DNA from: Arenibacter catalasegens
GTDB taxonomy: Bacteria; Bacteroidota; Bacteroidia; Flavobacteriales; Flavobacteriaceae
Direction of reading: 5' to 3'
DNA: 64,000 nt
Assembly: GCF_002909235.1 (NCBI RefSeq)
Contig: NZ_PHQQ01000003.1
Coordinates: 243,347-307,346 of the forward strand
The position numbers and the translations under genes were made by a program. A model generated the notes under the pieces. The model did not search any database. It was not told the DNA's origin and saw only the letters and a list, made by a program, of their open reading frames with translations. How positions within the stretch are numbered: position 1 is the stretch's first letter; the number at the start of each line of letters is the position of its first letter. Positions 9,795 to 19,335 of this stretch are shown piece by piece.

Positions 9795-10487
9795 TTATTC
9801 CAATTTCAATGCTTTGATATCTGTAATGAGTTGGGCAATAGACGCCCTATTTAACCCATTATAGATACCTCGAATATGCTTATTTTTATCTACAAGCAAG
9901 AAGTTTTCGGTATGCAAAAAATCGTTTATATCCTTTGGAACCCCTAAATCGTTCTCTACAAAATATTGATTTCTTCCCAGATTGTAAATTTCAGTTTTAT
10001 TCCCTGTAACCAAATGCCATTTATTATCCAAAACACCATTTTTATCGGCATAGTTTTTTAACACTGGAACAGAATCCATAGAGGGTGTTACCGAATGTGA
10101 CAACAATAGTACCTCGGGGTCATCTTTAAACGCTTCCTGCACCTTAACCATATTACCCGTCATTTTTAGACATATACCAGGACATGTGGTAAAAAAGAAA
10201 TCCGCTACATATATCTTATCATCAAAAGTCTTTTGGGAAACAGTATCCCCAAGTTGATCTACCAAATTAAAATCAGGGATTTTATGAAAACTCTTCTCTT
10301 CTTCACTATTGGGCGTTAACCAATGTGGCGTAAAGGATTCATCGTTATAGTAAGGCAGGTATGCTACCCTACTTGTTTCCTCCACTATAATATTCTCCTT
10401 TTTAACTTTTTCCTTGCAGCTCGTAAGAATTGCAAACAAACACATTAAAACAAACCTAACTTTTCTAATCTCTAATAACCAGCTCAT
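9795..10487 (-). CDS. SCO1/SenC-like thioredoxin-fold lipoprotein
   Basis: 230 residues. Lipobox LTSC (C24). The domain from about 65 on has the SCO copper-site set: CPGIC (C102 and C106) and a distal His (H192 in FLHTENFLLVD). SCO proteins deliver copper to the CuA site of cytochrome oxidase or act as thiol-disulfide exchangers; here the neighbourhood has no oxidase genes, so a role with the YHYH proteins is possible (inference). The start overlaps the preceding MORN gene by 23 bases, indicating coupled translation. Confidence 0.85.
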   Translation of the reverse strand: MSWLLEIRKVRFVLMCLFAILTSCKEKVKKENIIVEETSRVAYLPYYNDESFTPHWLTPNSEEEKSFHKIPDFNLVDQLGDTVSQKTFDDKIYVADFFFTTCPGICLKMTGNMVKVQEAFKDDPEVLLLSHSVTPSMDSVPVLKNYADKNGVLDNKWHLVTGNKTEIYNLGRNQYFVENDLGVPKDINDFLHTENFLLVDKNKHIRGIYNGLNRASIAQLITDIKALKLE

Positions 10488-11064
10488 TTTCTAACTTATA
10501 ACATGAATTTGCTCTTAGCATTCCAAAAATACGTCCGTTTTTGGCTTCATAATTAACATATAACTTCCCGTTGGGCAACCAGGCCTTTTGCAATCCTTCC
10601 TCATTACCCTTCACCAATTGCCTTACTTTGGATAATTGCCCTGTGGCATGCCACTGTTTTTCTTCCCCATGCTTTAGGCCATTAACGTAATGAGATTCTT
10701 CCGCCAACACCTCGTTTTCCCACCAACTTTTATATATCCCCGTCAACTTATTTTGATGATAGGTCGACTCTACCCTAAGTACCCCATTTTCGGACCATCT
10801 TCTTGCCACGCCCTCTCTTTTTCCATTGAGAAAGCCCAGTCTTTCGGCCATGGTTTCATTTGGGTGAAATTTCAACGAATAACCATTGTAAGGCTGGTTT
10901 TTGTAATACCACTTGCCTTCAATTTGGTTAAGCACCAGTTCCTTTTTGGATACCTCTACATTGGAGATTACAATAGCTTTCTCCACCTCGCTTTTTACAC
11001 CTGTGGCTTCTTTGCAATTTATCAGGGATAAGGCCGTAACAATTAATAGGAGTAATGGTCGCAT
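10465..11064 (-). CDS. MORN-repeat (YwqK-like) lipoprotein
   Basis: 199 residues with a signal and lipobox LINC. From about residue 60 there are four or five repeats of the MORN/YwqK type, seen as (G)xxxG followed by W(Y/S)-x-NG-x-L: FLNGKREGVARRW, NKLTGIYKSWW, VNGLKHGEEKQW, VKGNEEGLQKAW. Such proteins are usually surface or periplasmic; despite the database name 'YwqK family antitoxin' there is no sign of a toxin partner. It lies 11 bases after the first YHYH gene stop and overlaps the SCO1-like gene. Confidence 0.75.
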   Translation of the reverse strand: MRPLLLLIVTALSLINCKEATGVKSEVEKAIVISNVEVSKKELVLNQIEGKWYYKNQPYNGYSLKFHPNETMAERLGFLNGKREGVARRWSENGVLRVESTYHQNKLTGIYKSWWENEVLAEESHYVNGLKHGEEKQWHATGQLSKVRQLVKGNEEGLQKAWLPNGKLYVNYEAKNGRIFGMLRANSCYKLENELVIRD

Positions 11065-11075
11065 TGTTCGTTTTT

Positions 11076-11840
11076 TTAGTATCCTTGATATGGACCAGCA
11101 AAAGCTAAATAAGATCCTGTAGTAGAATATACTTCATTAATTATATGATAGTGATATTCCTCTACACCATCTGTATATTGTGTTGCAGTAGTATGGCCCC
11201 CAGAAGAATCCAAATCTGTAGGATATGTTCCTGTGGAACTACATTGTCTTCCGTAAAGAAATACGCCATCCAAGAGGATCCCTACTAGGTTTTCATCATC
11301 ATCTGTAAAAGCCTTGGGCTCCAAATGGTAATGATAAACACCAGGGCCAATATGAGCCCCAGTCCAATCCAAACTGGCAGCAGCTTCGTTTAATGCCCCA
11401 TTTCCCTCCTGATCATTAAATATAGAGGCTCCACTTACCGCAATCCCGATGGTATTCAGCTGTGTAGCTACCGTACTTCCTGTTAAATTGGGAGTTGCAT
11501 CCACTGTAATTGTGGTGGCATTATTATTACTGGACATGATACTTGGTGTTGTTGCCACATTTGGTTCATCCTTATATAGGGAATTGCCTTCTCCCCAATA
11601 AACCGACTCATGATTGGGCAAACCTGTAGTTTCTATAACTACATTGGCACCATCCAAATAAATAGTGGTGGCATCTGAATTAAATGCTGCAAAAGCAGCA
11701 TGCAGTTCGGTGACAACAGTTTCTTCAGTATCCTCATCAGCAGCACTATCGGCACTACAGGCAATTAGAGTAGTTAAAAGTAAGGCCACACCCATTGCTA
11801 TTGCCATAATACTTTTATTCACTTTTACTTCTTTTTTCAT
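11076..11840 (-). CDS. YHYH-domain lipoprotein (first copy)
   Basis: 254 residues. Signal peptide and lipobox LIAC, then an Asp/Glu-rich linker. Two YHYH motifs are seen (VYHYHLEPK near 168 and EYHYHIINE near 228), with conserved GILLDGVFLYGRQ and a S-GGHTTATQ stretch between, matching the YHYH family. The clustered His and Tyr suggest a metal site, but no function is established. It is the distal partner of a second YHYH gene at 12725 and is followed by MORN and SCO1-like genes on the same strand. Confidence 0.85.
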   Translation of the reverse strand: MKKEVKVNKSIMAIAMGVALLLTTLIACSADSAADEDTEETVVTELHAAFAAFNSDATTIYLDGANVVIETTGLPNHESVYWGEGNSLYKDEPNVATTPSIMSSNNNATTITVDATPNLTGSTVATQLNTIGIAVSGASIFNDQEGNGALNEAAASLDWTGAHIGPGVYHYHLEPKAFTDDDENLVGILLDGVFLYGRQCSSTGTYPTDLDSSGGHTTATQYTDGVEEYHYHIINEVYSTTGSYLAFAGPYQGY

Positions 11841-11992
11841 ATCAATTAATTTAAAATAATTTTAGTTTAACTTTTACTTATTATGTACTCACACAAGGAC
11901 AAAGCTCGTTTAATAGGAAACATCAAAATCTGGAAATCTATGACCAGTCCCGAACTTTAAGTGAACGGCTTGTTTAGTTAAGCGGAAAGAAA

Positions 11993-12655
11993 TCAGCGAA
12001 CAATAGTTAAAGGAATTTCTTTACGACTTTTGAATTTCTTGAACAAAAATCCTATCCCTAAAACACTTACTCCTAGAACCACTATTGCTGAAACACCTAA
12101 TAAAATTACTCCTATATTGGACGAAAACAGACTTGCCTCATTTCGGCCCGTTTCCACAAACTTATTACCGCTAGCCTCCAACGCCAAAGTGTGATCATTG
12201 GCCTCATTTAAAACAAATTGTTCCTTGCTAAATCCTTCCTTAAAAAGAAATAGGGCACTCTGGTTTTTATGAATGTCCTTAAAGGCGCTATTTTTAACCA
12301 ATACCGAATTTATTTCTGAAGGTATTCCGAAGACTTCGAAGACCACTTTGGTATCATGACCTAGAATAACCCTCCCATTGCTCAAAGAAATATCTCCAAC
12401 CCCATTAAAACTAATCTGGAGATTGTTTTTGATATGTTCCAATACCATTTGCTGAAACTCTTCTGGAGTTTGATAAGGTGTTTCTGAAAAATGGGTGCGA
12501 ATTTCTTGCTGAAAAGCAGTTAAAGAAGCACTAATCTGCAAAACCCAACTGTTGTCTTGTTTTTCCACGAGCATTGTAGTGGATACATCTGCCTGATGTG
12601 CCTTAACCGTCAACACCATAAAAAGGAAACAAATGAAGAGAATTCTTCTATACAT
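11993..12655 (-). CDS. Exported protein with C-terminal membrane anchor
   Basis: 220 residues from the ATG at 12655; a nine-residue longer form is possible. A signal peptide ends near VKAHQ, followed by about 140 residues of mixed strands and a C-terminal membrane segment (about 183-207) with a basic tail (KKFKSRKE). The layout (His just after the cleavage site, a soluble domain, then a transmembrane helix) recalls the N-terminal part of HupE/UreJ-type proteins, but I do not recognise the family. Position between two YHYH genes suggests a shared role in the periplasm. Confidence 0.65.
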   Translation of the reverse strand: MYRRILFICFLFMVLTVKAHQADVSTTMLVEKQDNSWVLQISASLTAFQQEIRTHFSETPYQTPEEFQQMVLEHIKNNLQISFNGVGDISLSNGRVILGHDTKVVFEVFGIPSEINSVLVKNSAFKDIHKNQSALFLFKEGFSKEQFVLNEANDHTLALEASGNKFVETGRNEASLFSSNIGVILLGVSAIVVLGVSVLGIGFLFKKFKSRKEIPLTIVR

Positions 12656-12724
12656 AATCCTAACTTTTAGATAAAGGATCAAGCCTAAGTTGTTAGGCCT
12701 AGACTTGATTCTTCTTTATTAATA

Positions 12725-13708
12725 TTAGTTGGCGTAAGCCCCGTTTAAACAATTAATGAAGCTATTTGAGCCAGGTGCAGCTACATGATAGTGATACCCC
12801 CGTGTCTCGTCCGTATGCCCCCTACAATCATCCAAATCCGTAGGTTCTTCCCCATTGGCATCCAATTGTGCATAAAGGCCGAACCCGTCCATGGCATAAC
12901 CGATCATAGCCGAATGACTATCGTCTTGTGCCAATTGGGTAGATACTCCAGTCGCGGCGTGATAATGATAACCGGCATTTAAATTTATATGCCCTCCTGC
13001 GTCATCAAAAGGAGCCAAAGTATAGGCGCCTAAAATGGCGTCTGTAGGCGCCGGAGCATCAAAAACAACCCCGTTAAAAGCTACACCCCTTTGGGAAGGT
13101 CCGTTGCCGCCCATCCCTGGAGGGCCAAATCCACCAAAATCCGTAGAAGTCGATTGCTTAACAGGCGTAATTGGAAGTATATACGTCTGAGTTAAATCTG
13201 TAACATAGGAGGGTAGACATTCCACACAAAAATTTTCGTACTCTTCCCCTACATTCGGGTTGGCAGCATTGGCACAATCATCTTCCGTTTCAGTGGTATA
13301 TATATCCCCATTGGCATCATACATTTTCCATGTGCTATCGTTATAAAAATTGGCCATGTTTTCAATAAAGGCACCATCTACATCATACACTTCTCCATTT
13401 TCCAGCCAAATTCCACCTGCCGATGCATCATCGGATATATTGTCTGGACACCAAGGTCCCATTTCATGGTCTGCCGGTGTACTGGTAGCCACAATCTGAT
13501 AACAGTCGGTTGACGTGCCATCGGAAAGTGTACAGGGTACCGTTGTAATGGTAACGGATCCATTACTTGTCAGGAATAAGGATGCATCAACATTTACAAC
13601 CGTAGACTCATCTACAGTATCGTTATCATCGGTACTATCATTACTGCAACTATTGCAGGACATTAAAAGCATGGTGCCTACAAATAAAAGTGGAATTAAG
13701 TTTTTCAT
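12725..13708 (-). CDS. YHYH-domain lipoprotein (second copy)
   Basis: 327 residues. Signal peptide with lipobox LLMSC, followed by a Cys-containing, Asp-rich linker. The YHYH motifs are at GYHYHAATG and GYHYHVAAP, with AMDGFGLYAQLD and DDCRGHTDETRGYHYH conserved as in the first copy. The N-terminal half has several Cys (PCTLSDGTSTDCYQ, ENFCVECLP), not seen in the other copy. A central segment is Gly/Pro-rich (GGFGPPGMGGNGP). The gene follows the EF-hand gene by 36 bases. Confidence 0.85.
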   Translation of the reverse strand: MKNLIPLLFVGTMLLMSCNSCSNDSTDDNDTVDESTVVNVDASLFLTSNGSVTITTVPCTLSDGTSTDCYQIVATSTPADHEMGPWCPDNISDDASAGGIWLENGEVYDVDGAFIENMANFYNDSTWKMYDANGDIYTTETEDDCANAANPNVGEEYENFCVECLPSYVTDLTQTYILPITPVKQSTSTDFGGFGPPGMGGNGPSQRGVAFNGVVFDAPAPTDAILGAYTLAPFDDAGGHINLNAGYHYHAATGVSTQLAQDDSHSAMIGYAMDGFGLYAQLDANGEEPTDLDDCRGHTDETRGYHYHVAAPGSNSFINCLNGAYAN

Positions 13709-13744
13709 ATTTTTGTTTTAGAATTTTACAATTGGGCTCATATC

Positions 13745-14035
13745 CTATTCACGCTTCCGCCCTTTGGGCTTGGGAGCTTTTTCTAATTCCTCTTTGGTGA
13801 TGTAGCCATCTTCATCGGTATCTATTTTCGCGAAATCATCTTTTATGGGGCCCTTTAATTCCTTCTTAGAAAGTTTTCCGTCCTCGTCCTTGTCCATTTG
13901 CTTAAAAATTTCGTCAACTGTTGGCGGTTCTTTTTGCCCTTGACCGCCCTGAGGCTGTTGTGCGTTAACATTAGCGCTAAAAAATAAGCTTACCATTGCT
14001 GTTAATACTGCTGATTTTACTATCATTTTTTTCAT
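13745..14035 (-). CDS. Small exported EF-hand protein
   Basis: 96 residues: signal peptide (about 1-25), a Gln/Gly-rich linker, and two EF-hand loops, DKDEDGKLSKKE and DTDEDGYITKEE, both with the full set of Ca ligands. It ends basic (KGRKRE). A periplasmic calcium-binding role is likely. First gene of the minus-strand block; its start is 191 bases from the divergent LytS kinase gene, so both promoters lie in that gap. Confidence 0.88.
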   Translation of the reverse strand: MKKMIVKSAVLTAMVSLFFSANVNAQQPQGGQGQKEPPTVDEIFKQMDKDEDGKLSKKELKGPIKDDFAKIDTDEDGYITKEELEKAPKPKGRKRE

Positions 14036-14226
14036 TGTAATTGTTTTTAGAATTCACTATTTCGACTACAAAGATGGGCAATGGTTGAACCCTAAATGGA
14101 TCCATTCAGCGAACCAAAGGAAGTTTTAAGCCAATGCCACCTTAACAACTGTGAACATTACATTTAGGTCGGCATACAAGCACCATTTTCGCACTGGCAT
14201 GAAAAATATTTCCGTTTATTTGTATC

Positions 14227-15258
14227 ATGAACAAAACAAAACGATTTCTCTTTCACATCTTGCTATGGCTTAGCGTATGGCTCATGGCTTGGTTGCTTAT
14301 GACCGATGATGTGCTCTTTCTTCAACGGAATACACTACCTTTTATATTGCAAATTGTAGTTGTAGCCGTATTGATCTATTATACAGCTCCAGCTCTTTTA
14401 TTTAAAAAAAAGTATGTTCTTTTTGCAATCGTTTCTTTGATTTTGATTGTTTTATGTTCAGTCCTGGTTTCCCAAACTCTTATGGGAATACTAGGAGGCC
14501 CGCCAACACATGAAGTAGGTCCACCACCTGGAGCACGACCCAAGGCGCCACCTCAATTTTTGATCCACTTTTTGGTGCTGTCTATTGCCTATGTGCTGGC
14601 CACCTTTGTAGAGACATTTTTGTTCGCTCAAAAGAAGGAAGAAGAAACCATCCGCAATAAAAATGAAAATCTGCAGACCGAACTGAAACTACTAAAATCA
14701 CAGATCAACCCTCATTTTTTATTTAACTCCCTAAATAATATCTACGCCCTATCCGTTACCAATTCGGATAAGACCCAACAGGGCATAAGTACTTTGTCCA
14801 ATATGCTACGTTATGTTTTGTACGAATGCGAACAAGCTTTTGTACCCCTTGGAAAAGAGGTCGATTACATAAAGGATTATTTGGCCATGTACGTCTTAAA
14901 AAGCAGCAAAACCTATCCCATACATACCGAATTTCAAATTAAAAATGATGCTGTACAAGTAGCGCCAATGCTCTTTATCCCCTTTGTTGAGAATGCCCTA
15001 AAGCATGGTAATTTGGAAAAGATTACCGATGCCTTTTTAAAAATCAGTATCTTTTCGGACGACAAAAAAATCTATTTTGAAATTGAAAACAGCATTCCCA
15101 AAGAACCGATGCACCAAGACAAGGTTGGAGGAATAGGACTAGAAAATGTAAAGAAAAGATTGGATATACTATATCCAAAAAAGCATACCTTAAAGATTCA
15201 AGAAGAAGCAACTTCTTTTAAAATACAACTACAAATAGATTTGAATGGGGCCAATTAA
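14227..15258 (+). CDS. LytS-type sensor histidine kinase (second)
   Basis: 343 residues with four membrane segments (about 7-25, 37-58, 62-88, 112-134) and the phospho-acceptor H163 in INPHFLFNSLN; FVENALKHGN and GGIGLENVKKRL mark the ATP site. Between the third and fourth segments is a Pro-rich loop (GPPTHEVGPPPGARPKAPP), as in the kinase at 3545. It overlaps the regulator gene by 14 bases and diverges from the EF-hand/YHYH block, which is its most likely target. Confidence 0.88.
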   Translation: MNKTKRFLFHILLWLSVWLMAWLLMTDDVLFLQRNTLPFILQIVVVAVLIYYTAPALLFKKKYVLFAIVSLILIVLCSVLVSQTLMGILGGPPTHEVGPPPGARPKAPPQFLIHFLVLSIAYVLATFVETFLFAQKKEEETIRNKNENLQTELKLLKSQINPHFLFNSLNNIYALSVTNSDKTQQGISTLSNMLRYVLYECEQAFVPLGKEVDYIKDYLAMYVLKSSKTYPIHTEFQIKNDAVQVAPMLFIPFVENALKHGNLEKITDAFLKISIFSDDKKIYFEIENSIPKEPMHQDKVGGIGLENVKKRLDILYPKKHTLKIQEEATSFKIQLQIDLNGAN

Positions 15259-15922
15259 ATGTTTAATTGTAGACGATGAGGAGCTGGCACGTAGCCTGCT
15301 CCAAACTTATATTAAAAAAGTGAATTTTTTGGAATTGGCGGCCGATTTTGAAAATCCCTTGGACGCCATTAAAGTTTTAAAAGAACAAAAAATAGACCTC
15401 CTATTTTTGGATATCCAAATGCCCGAAATTAAAGGTACCGATTTCGCAAAAATGATTCCGGATACCACACAGATCATCTTTACCACAGCCTACTCCGAAT
15501 ATGCACTAGAGGGTTATGAACTAAATGCTGTGGACTACCTGCTTAAACCAATAACATTTGAACGATTTCTAAAAGCGGTCAACAAAATAAAAACAAACAC
15601 TGATCAGGAAGCATCGGAAGATTCTATTATCGTTAAATCAGGTTACGACCTACATAAACTGAGGTATGATGCCATTCTTTATATTGAGAGTGATAGCGAA
15701 TACGCCATTTATCACACCACAGAAGGTAAAATTATGAGCAATCAGAGCCTAACGGCTTTGGAAAAAAAATTGCCAAAGGAATTGTTCATGAGGGTGCACC
15801 GGTCCTTTATCGTTAATAAGAAAAAAGTGAGTGCCCTGAAGGGAAAGGATCTGTTTATTGAAAAAGTGGCCATTCCAGTAAGCGCCAGCTATTATGACTT
15901 GGTGAAAAGTGAACTTTTTTAA
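15245..15922 (+). CDS. LytTR response regulator (second)
   Basis: 225 residues: receiver (1-115) with D10/D11, phospho-acceptor D56 in FLDIQMP and K in LLKPIT, then a LytTR domain (about 125-225) with FMRVHRSFIVN. Similar along its length to the regulator at 4587, so the two pairs look like paralogues. It is coupled to the kinase by a 14-base overlap. Confidence 0.9.
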   Translation: MGPIKCLIVDDEELARSLLQTYIKKVNFLELAADFENPLDAIKVLKEQKIDLLFLDIQMPEIKGTDFAKMIPDTTQIIFTTAYSEYALEGYELNAVDYLLKPITFERFLKAVNKIKTNTDQEASEDSIIVKSGYDLHKLRYDAILYIESDSEYAIYHTTEGKIMSNQSLTALEKKLPKELFMRVHRSFIVNKKKVSALKGKDLFIEKVAIPVSASYYDLVKSELF

Positions 15923-16638
15923 GGGTTCCTGTTATAGTATAAAACATATCACTAATTATTTTTAGGCCTTAATCCACTCCTAAAAAACTATTCATCCCAA
16001 ATAGCCATAACTAATATGCCGGTTCTTTTTCTTATGCAGGATTCCCATTAACCTTAACATACCCAGTCTTACCTACAGAGGTAATTCTAAACTTACTTGA
16101 CGGAAACTTGGTAGTTTACTATTACTTAAAAATGGGTTGCCTCACCATGTCAGGGCCTTCCTGCCTGGCAGCATTAATGGACCAATCCTGAAAAGGAATA
16201 TATAAATATAGCCCATACGCAAAAATATAGTCAACAGGCAGATCAATCATTTTAGTTGAATCTGAACGGAACATGTAACATTGATTTTATTTCAATTGGC
16301 AATTATCATAGTAAAACTGCCCCTCTATAGATAAATTCGTGTCTGCATGTGTTTTTTTAGTTAAAAATGACTTTGTCCAAGCAAAGCTTCGACCAAGAAA
16401 TTTCCGATTATGAATCTCCAAAAAATAATTACTTTACCACTACCTTAGGGCAATACGCAGAAGGTCGGAACAGAGTCCAAAGGGTTAAAATCTTACATTC
16501 ATTTTCGATTTGTTAAATTTATCTTATCTTAAAATTTATTCTATCAATTGTCTTGAAAGGGTAATTAAAATCAAAACCAAACTTGCTATTTGCCTTAATA
16601 AAAGGCCAAAAGGTTCTAAGTATAAAAAAGTTATAATT
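15923..16638. other. Gene-free stretch before the PUL
   Basis: 716 bases with no supported gene. A frame starting with TTG at 16510 runs into the next gene, but the signal peptide begins at 16639, so the upstream part is likely leader. It should contain the promoter of the gene at 16639; no clear -7 element was found. Confidence 0.4.
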
Positions 16639-19326
16639 ATGATAATAAAATTGGCGCCAACACTTTTAATTAGCATAATTACCACACTTTTGTTATTGAC
16701 ATTACCGGCTGAAGTATATGCTCAGGACAAAATTTCCATTGAATGGAGGGCAGGAAAACCTTCTGGCTCCATTGAAGTACTACATGGCACTCTTAAAAAA
16801 ATTGAAATTATCCAGGGACAAGGAACAGTTAAAGGCAATGCCTTTGAGTTCTCCTCCAAATCGGCACGAATATCATTGGAGATTGAGAATAGCAAGAATC
16901 AATTAGGTCCACTAGCCACCTTAATTTCGATAAAAACCGGTAGGTTACCATTCTCTTTCTTTTTGAGGGATGTCACAGTAAATTATCCTATATATATTCC
17001 TAATTATTCAGTGGTAGTACTTAAGGATGTTGACAAACGATCTTATTCCGAAGTGCAGTCCAAAATTTCAGGAGACAAGATACTGACCAAGCTTCAAAAA
17101 ATTGAAATTGAGCCGGAGGAATCTTTTGAAGTAGCTGGAACCAAATCGCTAAACCAAAGTGTTCCCACCTTGCTTGGGTTATCAAGGGATTTTAGGATTT
17201 TTAAGATTACTGAAAGTATGCCAGACAATCCTATGGCACAAAACGTCATGACCCCTACTTTTTCTTCTGCACCTCTTATGATTTCCAAATTTAGTCATCC
17301 GCCGATTGCTTATCAATACACTGTAGGGCGTGGGGTTGGGAATAGCATAAATACACATCGTCATCTGGAGGAAGGGATTTTACCAATACTTAATTCGATA
17401 CACATAGATGATGATATAGAATACCATTCTACTTACTTTGTGTCTTTGGAAAAATCACTTCTTGCCCATCAAAAGGGCACTGATTTTTTAGTTGCAGATC
17501 AGCATAGTACAGGACACATGCTTACCCCTGACCAAGAAGAAAGAATGAAAATCAAGCTCGACGCGTCTTTTGACCCGAATGAAGAAACGGTGCTTTATTT
17601 TAAGTCTGAAATCACCAATAAAGGAGCAGTCCCTCGCTATGCTTGGTTCAAAACCGTAAACCCGGTAAGTTCAAATTACAAATATGACCCTCCAACAGGA
17701 TTCTCATCCTTTGCTACAGACACTGTGTTCGCTATTTCAAAGTTGAACGGAAAGCCTTTAGAGAACGAAGAAATGGCAGTTCTGATACCCCCAAATGAAA
17801 CGGTAATTTTGGAGTTTTATGTTCCGCATTCACCAATCTCGAGTAAGCGGGCTATGGCGCTTTCAAAACTAACTTTTGAAGAAAAATTCTTAGAGTGCAA
17901 GAGTTTTTGGCAAAACAAGTTACAAAAGGGAGCCCAAATACATGTGCCCGAACAACGTATTGATGAAATGATCAAGGCAGGTATTTTACACCTGGACCTG
18001 GTTACCTACGGAAACGAACCTCACGGTACACTGACCCCAGCTATTGGGGTGTATTCCCCTATAGGAACAGAAAGTTCGCCAATAATTCAATTTTACAATT
18101 CCTATGGATGGCCAGATATTGCCAAACGGTCTTTAAATTATTTTTTGGAAAAACAACATGAGAATGGCTTTATACAGAATTTTGGCCGATATATGGTAGA
18201 GACCGGTGCCGTTCTTTGGTCTATTGGGGAATACTACAGATACACCAAGGACAAAGAATGGATTGAAAAAATAAAGCCAAAACTGCTTAAATCCGTAAAC
18301 TTTCTACTGGAATGGAGAGATAGAAATAAGATTGATTCCCTAAAGGGCAAGGGATATGGACTAATTGACGGTAAAGTAGCCGATCCGGAGGACAATTTCC
18401 GTCAATTTATGCTCAACGGATATGCCTATCTGGGTTTAATCCGTACCTCAGAGATGCTAATGGATATAGATGTGAAGCAATCCAAACGCATACAAAGGGA
18501 AGCGGAGGAATGGAAAAATGATATCCAGGAGACATTTTATAATTCGGTAGCTGGGTCACCTGTTATTCCTATGGGTGATGGCACCTGGAGTCCTACCGCT
18601 CCTCCTTGGGCAGAAGCCAAGGGACCAAGAGCTCTGTTTCTTGAAAAAGAAAAATATTATTCCCATGGTACCTTCACTGCCCCCGATGCACTCATAGGAC
18701 CTATGTATCTGGTGTTTACCGAGGTATTTGATATTAATGATGACATTACAAAAGTTATTCTAGACTATCATGGTGAACTTTTTTATCAGAATAATTCAGG
18801 CTTTAGCCAACCCTACTATAGTCGTCATAATTGGATACAGGCAAAATTGGGAATGGTAAAGCCATTTCTTAAAACATACTACAATACTCTAGCTGGATTA
18901 GTAGACAGGGAAACCTATACTTTTTGGGAGCATAACCACCAGATAAGCCCTCATAAGACACATGAAGAGGCTTGGTTCCTAATGCAAACCAGATGGATGT
19001 TATACATGGAAGAAGGGTCCGTACTCCATTTATTGAAAACAGTCCCCCGAAAATGGTTGGAAGACACTAAAAAAATTGAATTATTGAATGTTAAAAGTTA
19101 TTTTGGGCCTTTAACGGTCAAGGTTCAATCCAAGGTTGCCAATGGGATTATAGAAGCCACGATTTTATGTGCTTCTGATAGTAGACCAGACGAGGTGACT
19201 ATAAGGTTGCCCCATCCAGAAAACAAAAGACCGACTGAGGTGATAGGTGGGGAGTACGACTCGGATACCGAATCGGTGAAAATTAAACACTTTAAGGGTG
19301 AAGCCAAGGTCATCCTTAAATTTTAA
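16639..19326 (+). CDS. Exported six-hairpin glycosidase-like protein, unclassified
   Basis: 895 residues from the ATG at 16639, with a signal peptide ending near VYAQDK. The N-terminal half is strand-rich; the C-terminal half (about 420-830) has the repeated helical pattern of an (alpha/alpha)6 barrel (GWPDIAKRSLNYFLEKQHENGFI, GAVLWSIGEYYRYTKDKEWIEK, MLNGYAYLGLIRTSEML), followed by a small beta domain (FGPLTVKVQSKV). That layout resembles GH78/GH95-like and related six-hairpin enzymes. I cannot assign a family or catalytic residues. Context in a PUL, 9 bases from the convergent GH78 gene, supports a role in polysaccharide cleavage or debranching. Confidence 0.7.
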   Translation: MIIKLAPTLLISIITTLLLLTLPAEVYAQDKISIEWRAGKPSGSIEVLHGTLKKIEIIQGQGTVKGNAFEFSSKSARISLEIENSKNQLGPLATLISIKTGRLPFSFFLRDVTVNYPIYIPNYSVVVLKDVDKRSYSEVQSKISGDKILTKLQKIEIEPEESFEVAGTKSLNQSVPTLLGLSRDFRIFKITESMPDNPMAQNVMTPTFSSAPLMISKFSHPPIAYQYTVGRGVGNSINTHRHLEEGILPILNSIHIDDDIEYHSTYFVSLEKSLLAHQKGTDFLVADQHSTGHMLTPDQEERMKIKLDASFDPNEETVLYFKSEITNKGAVPRYAWFKTVNPVSSNYKYDPPTGFSSFATDTVFAISKLNGKPLENEEMAVLIPPNETVILEFYVPHSPISSKRAMALSKLTFEEKFLECKSFWQNKLQKGAQIHVPEQRIDEMIKAGILHLDLVTYGNEPHGTLTPAIGVYSPIGTESSPIIQFYNSYGWPDIAKRSLNYFLEKQHENGFIQNFGRYMVETGAVLWSIGEYYRYTKDKEWIEKIKPKLLKSVNFLLEWRDRNKIDSLKGKGYGLIDGKVADPEDNFRQFMLNGYAYLGLIRTSEMLMDIDVKQSKRIQREAEEWKNDIQETFYNSVAGSPVIPMGDGTWSPTAPPWAEAKGPRALFLEKEKYYSHGTFTAPDALIGPMYLVFTEVFDINDDITKVILDYHGELFYQNNSGFSQPYYSRHNWIQAKLGMVKPFLKTYYNTLAGLVDRETYTFWEHNHQISPHKTHEEAWFLMQTRWMLYMEEGSVLHLLKTVPRKWLEDTKKIELLNVKSYFGPLTVKVQSKVANGIIEATILCASDSRPDEVTIRLPHPENKRPTEVIGGEYDSDTESVKIKHFKGEAKVILKF

Positions 19327-19335
19327 ATAAGCACA

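Noticed and set aside
10465..11064. Toxin-antitoxin antitoxin (YwqK name)
   Set aside because: The repeats and lipobox point to a surface MORN protein; no toxin gene nearby.
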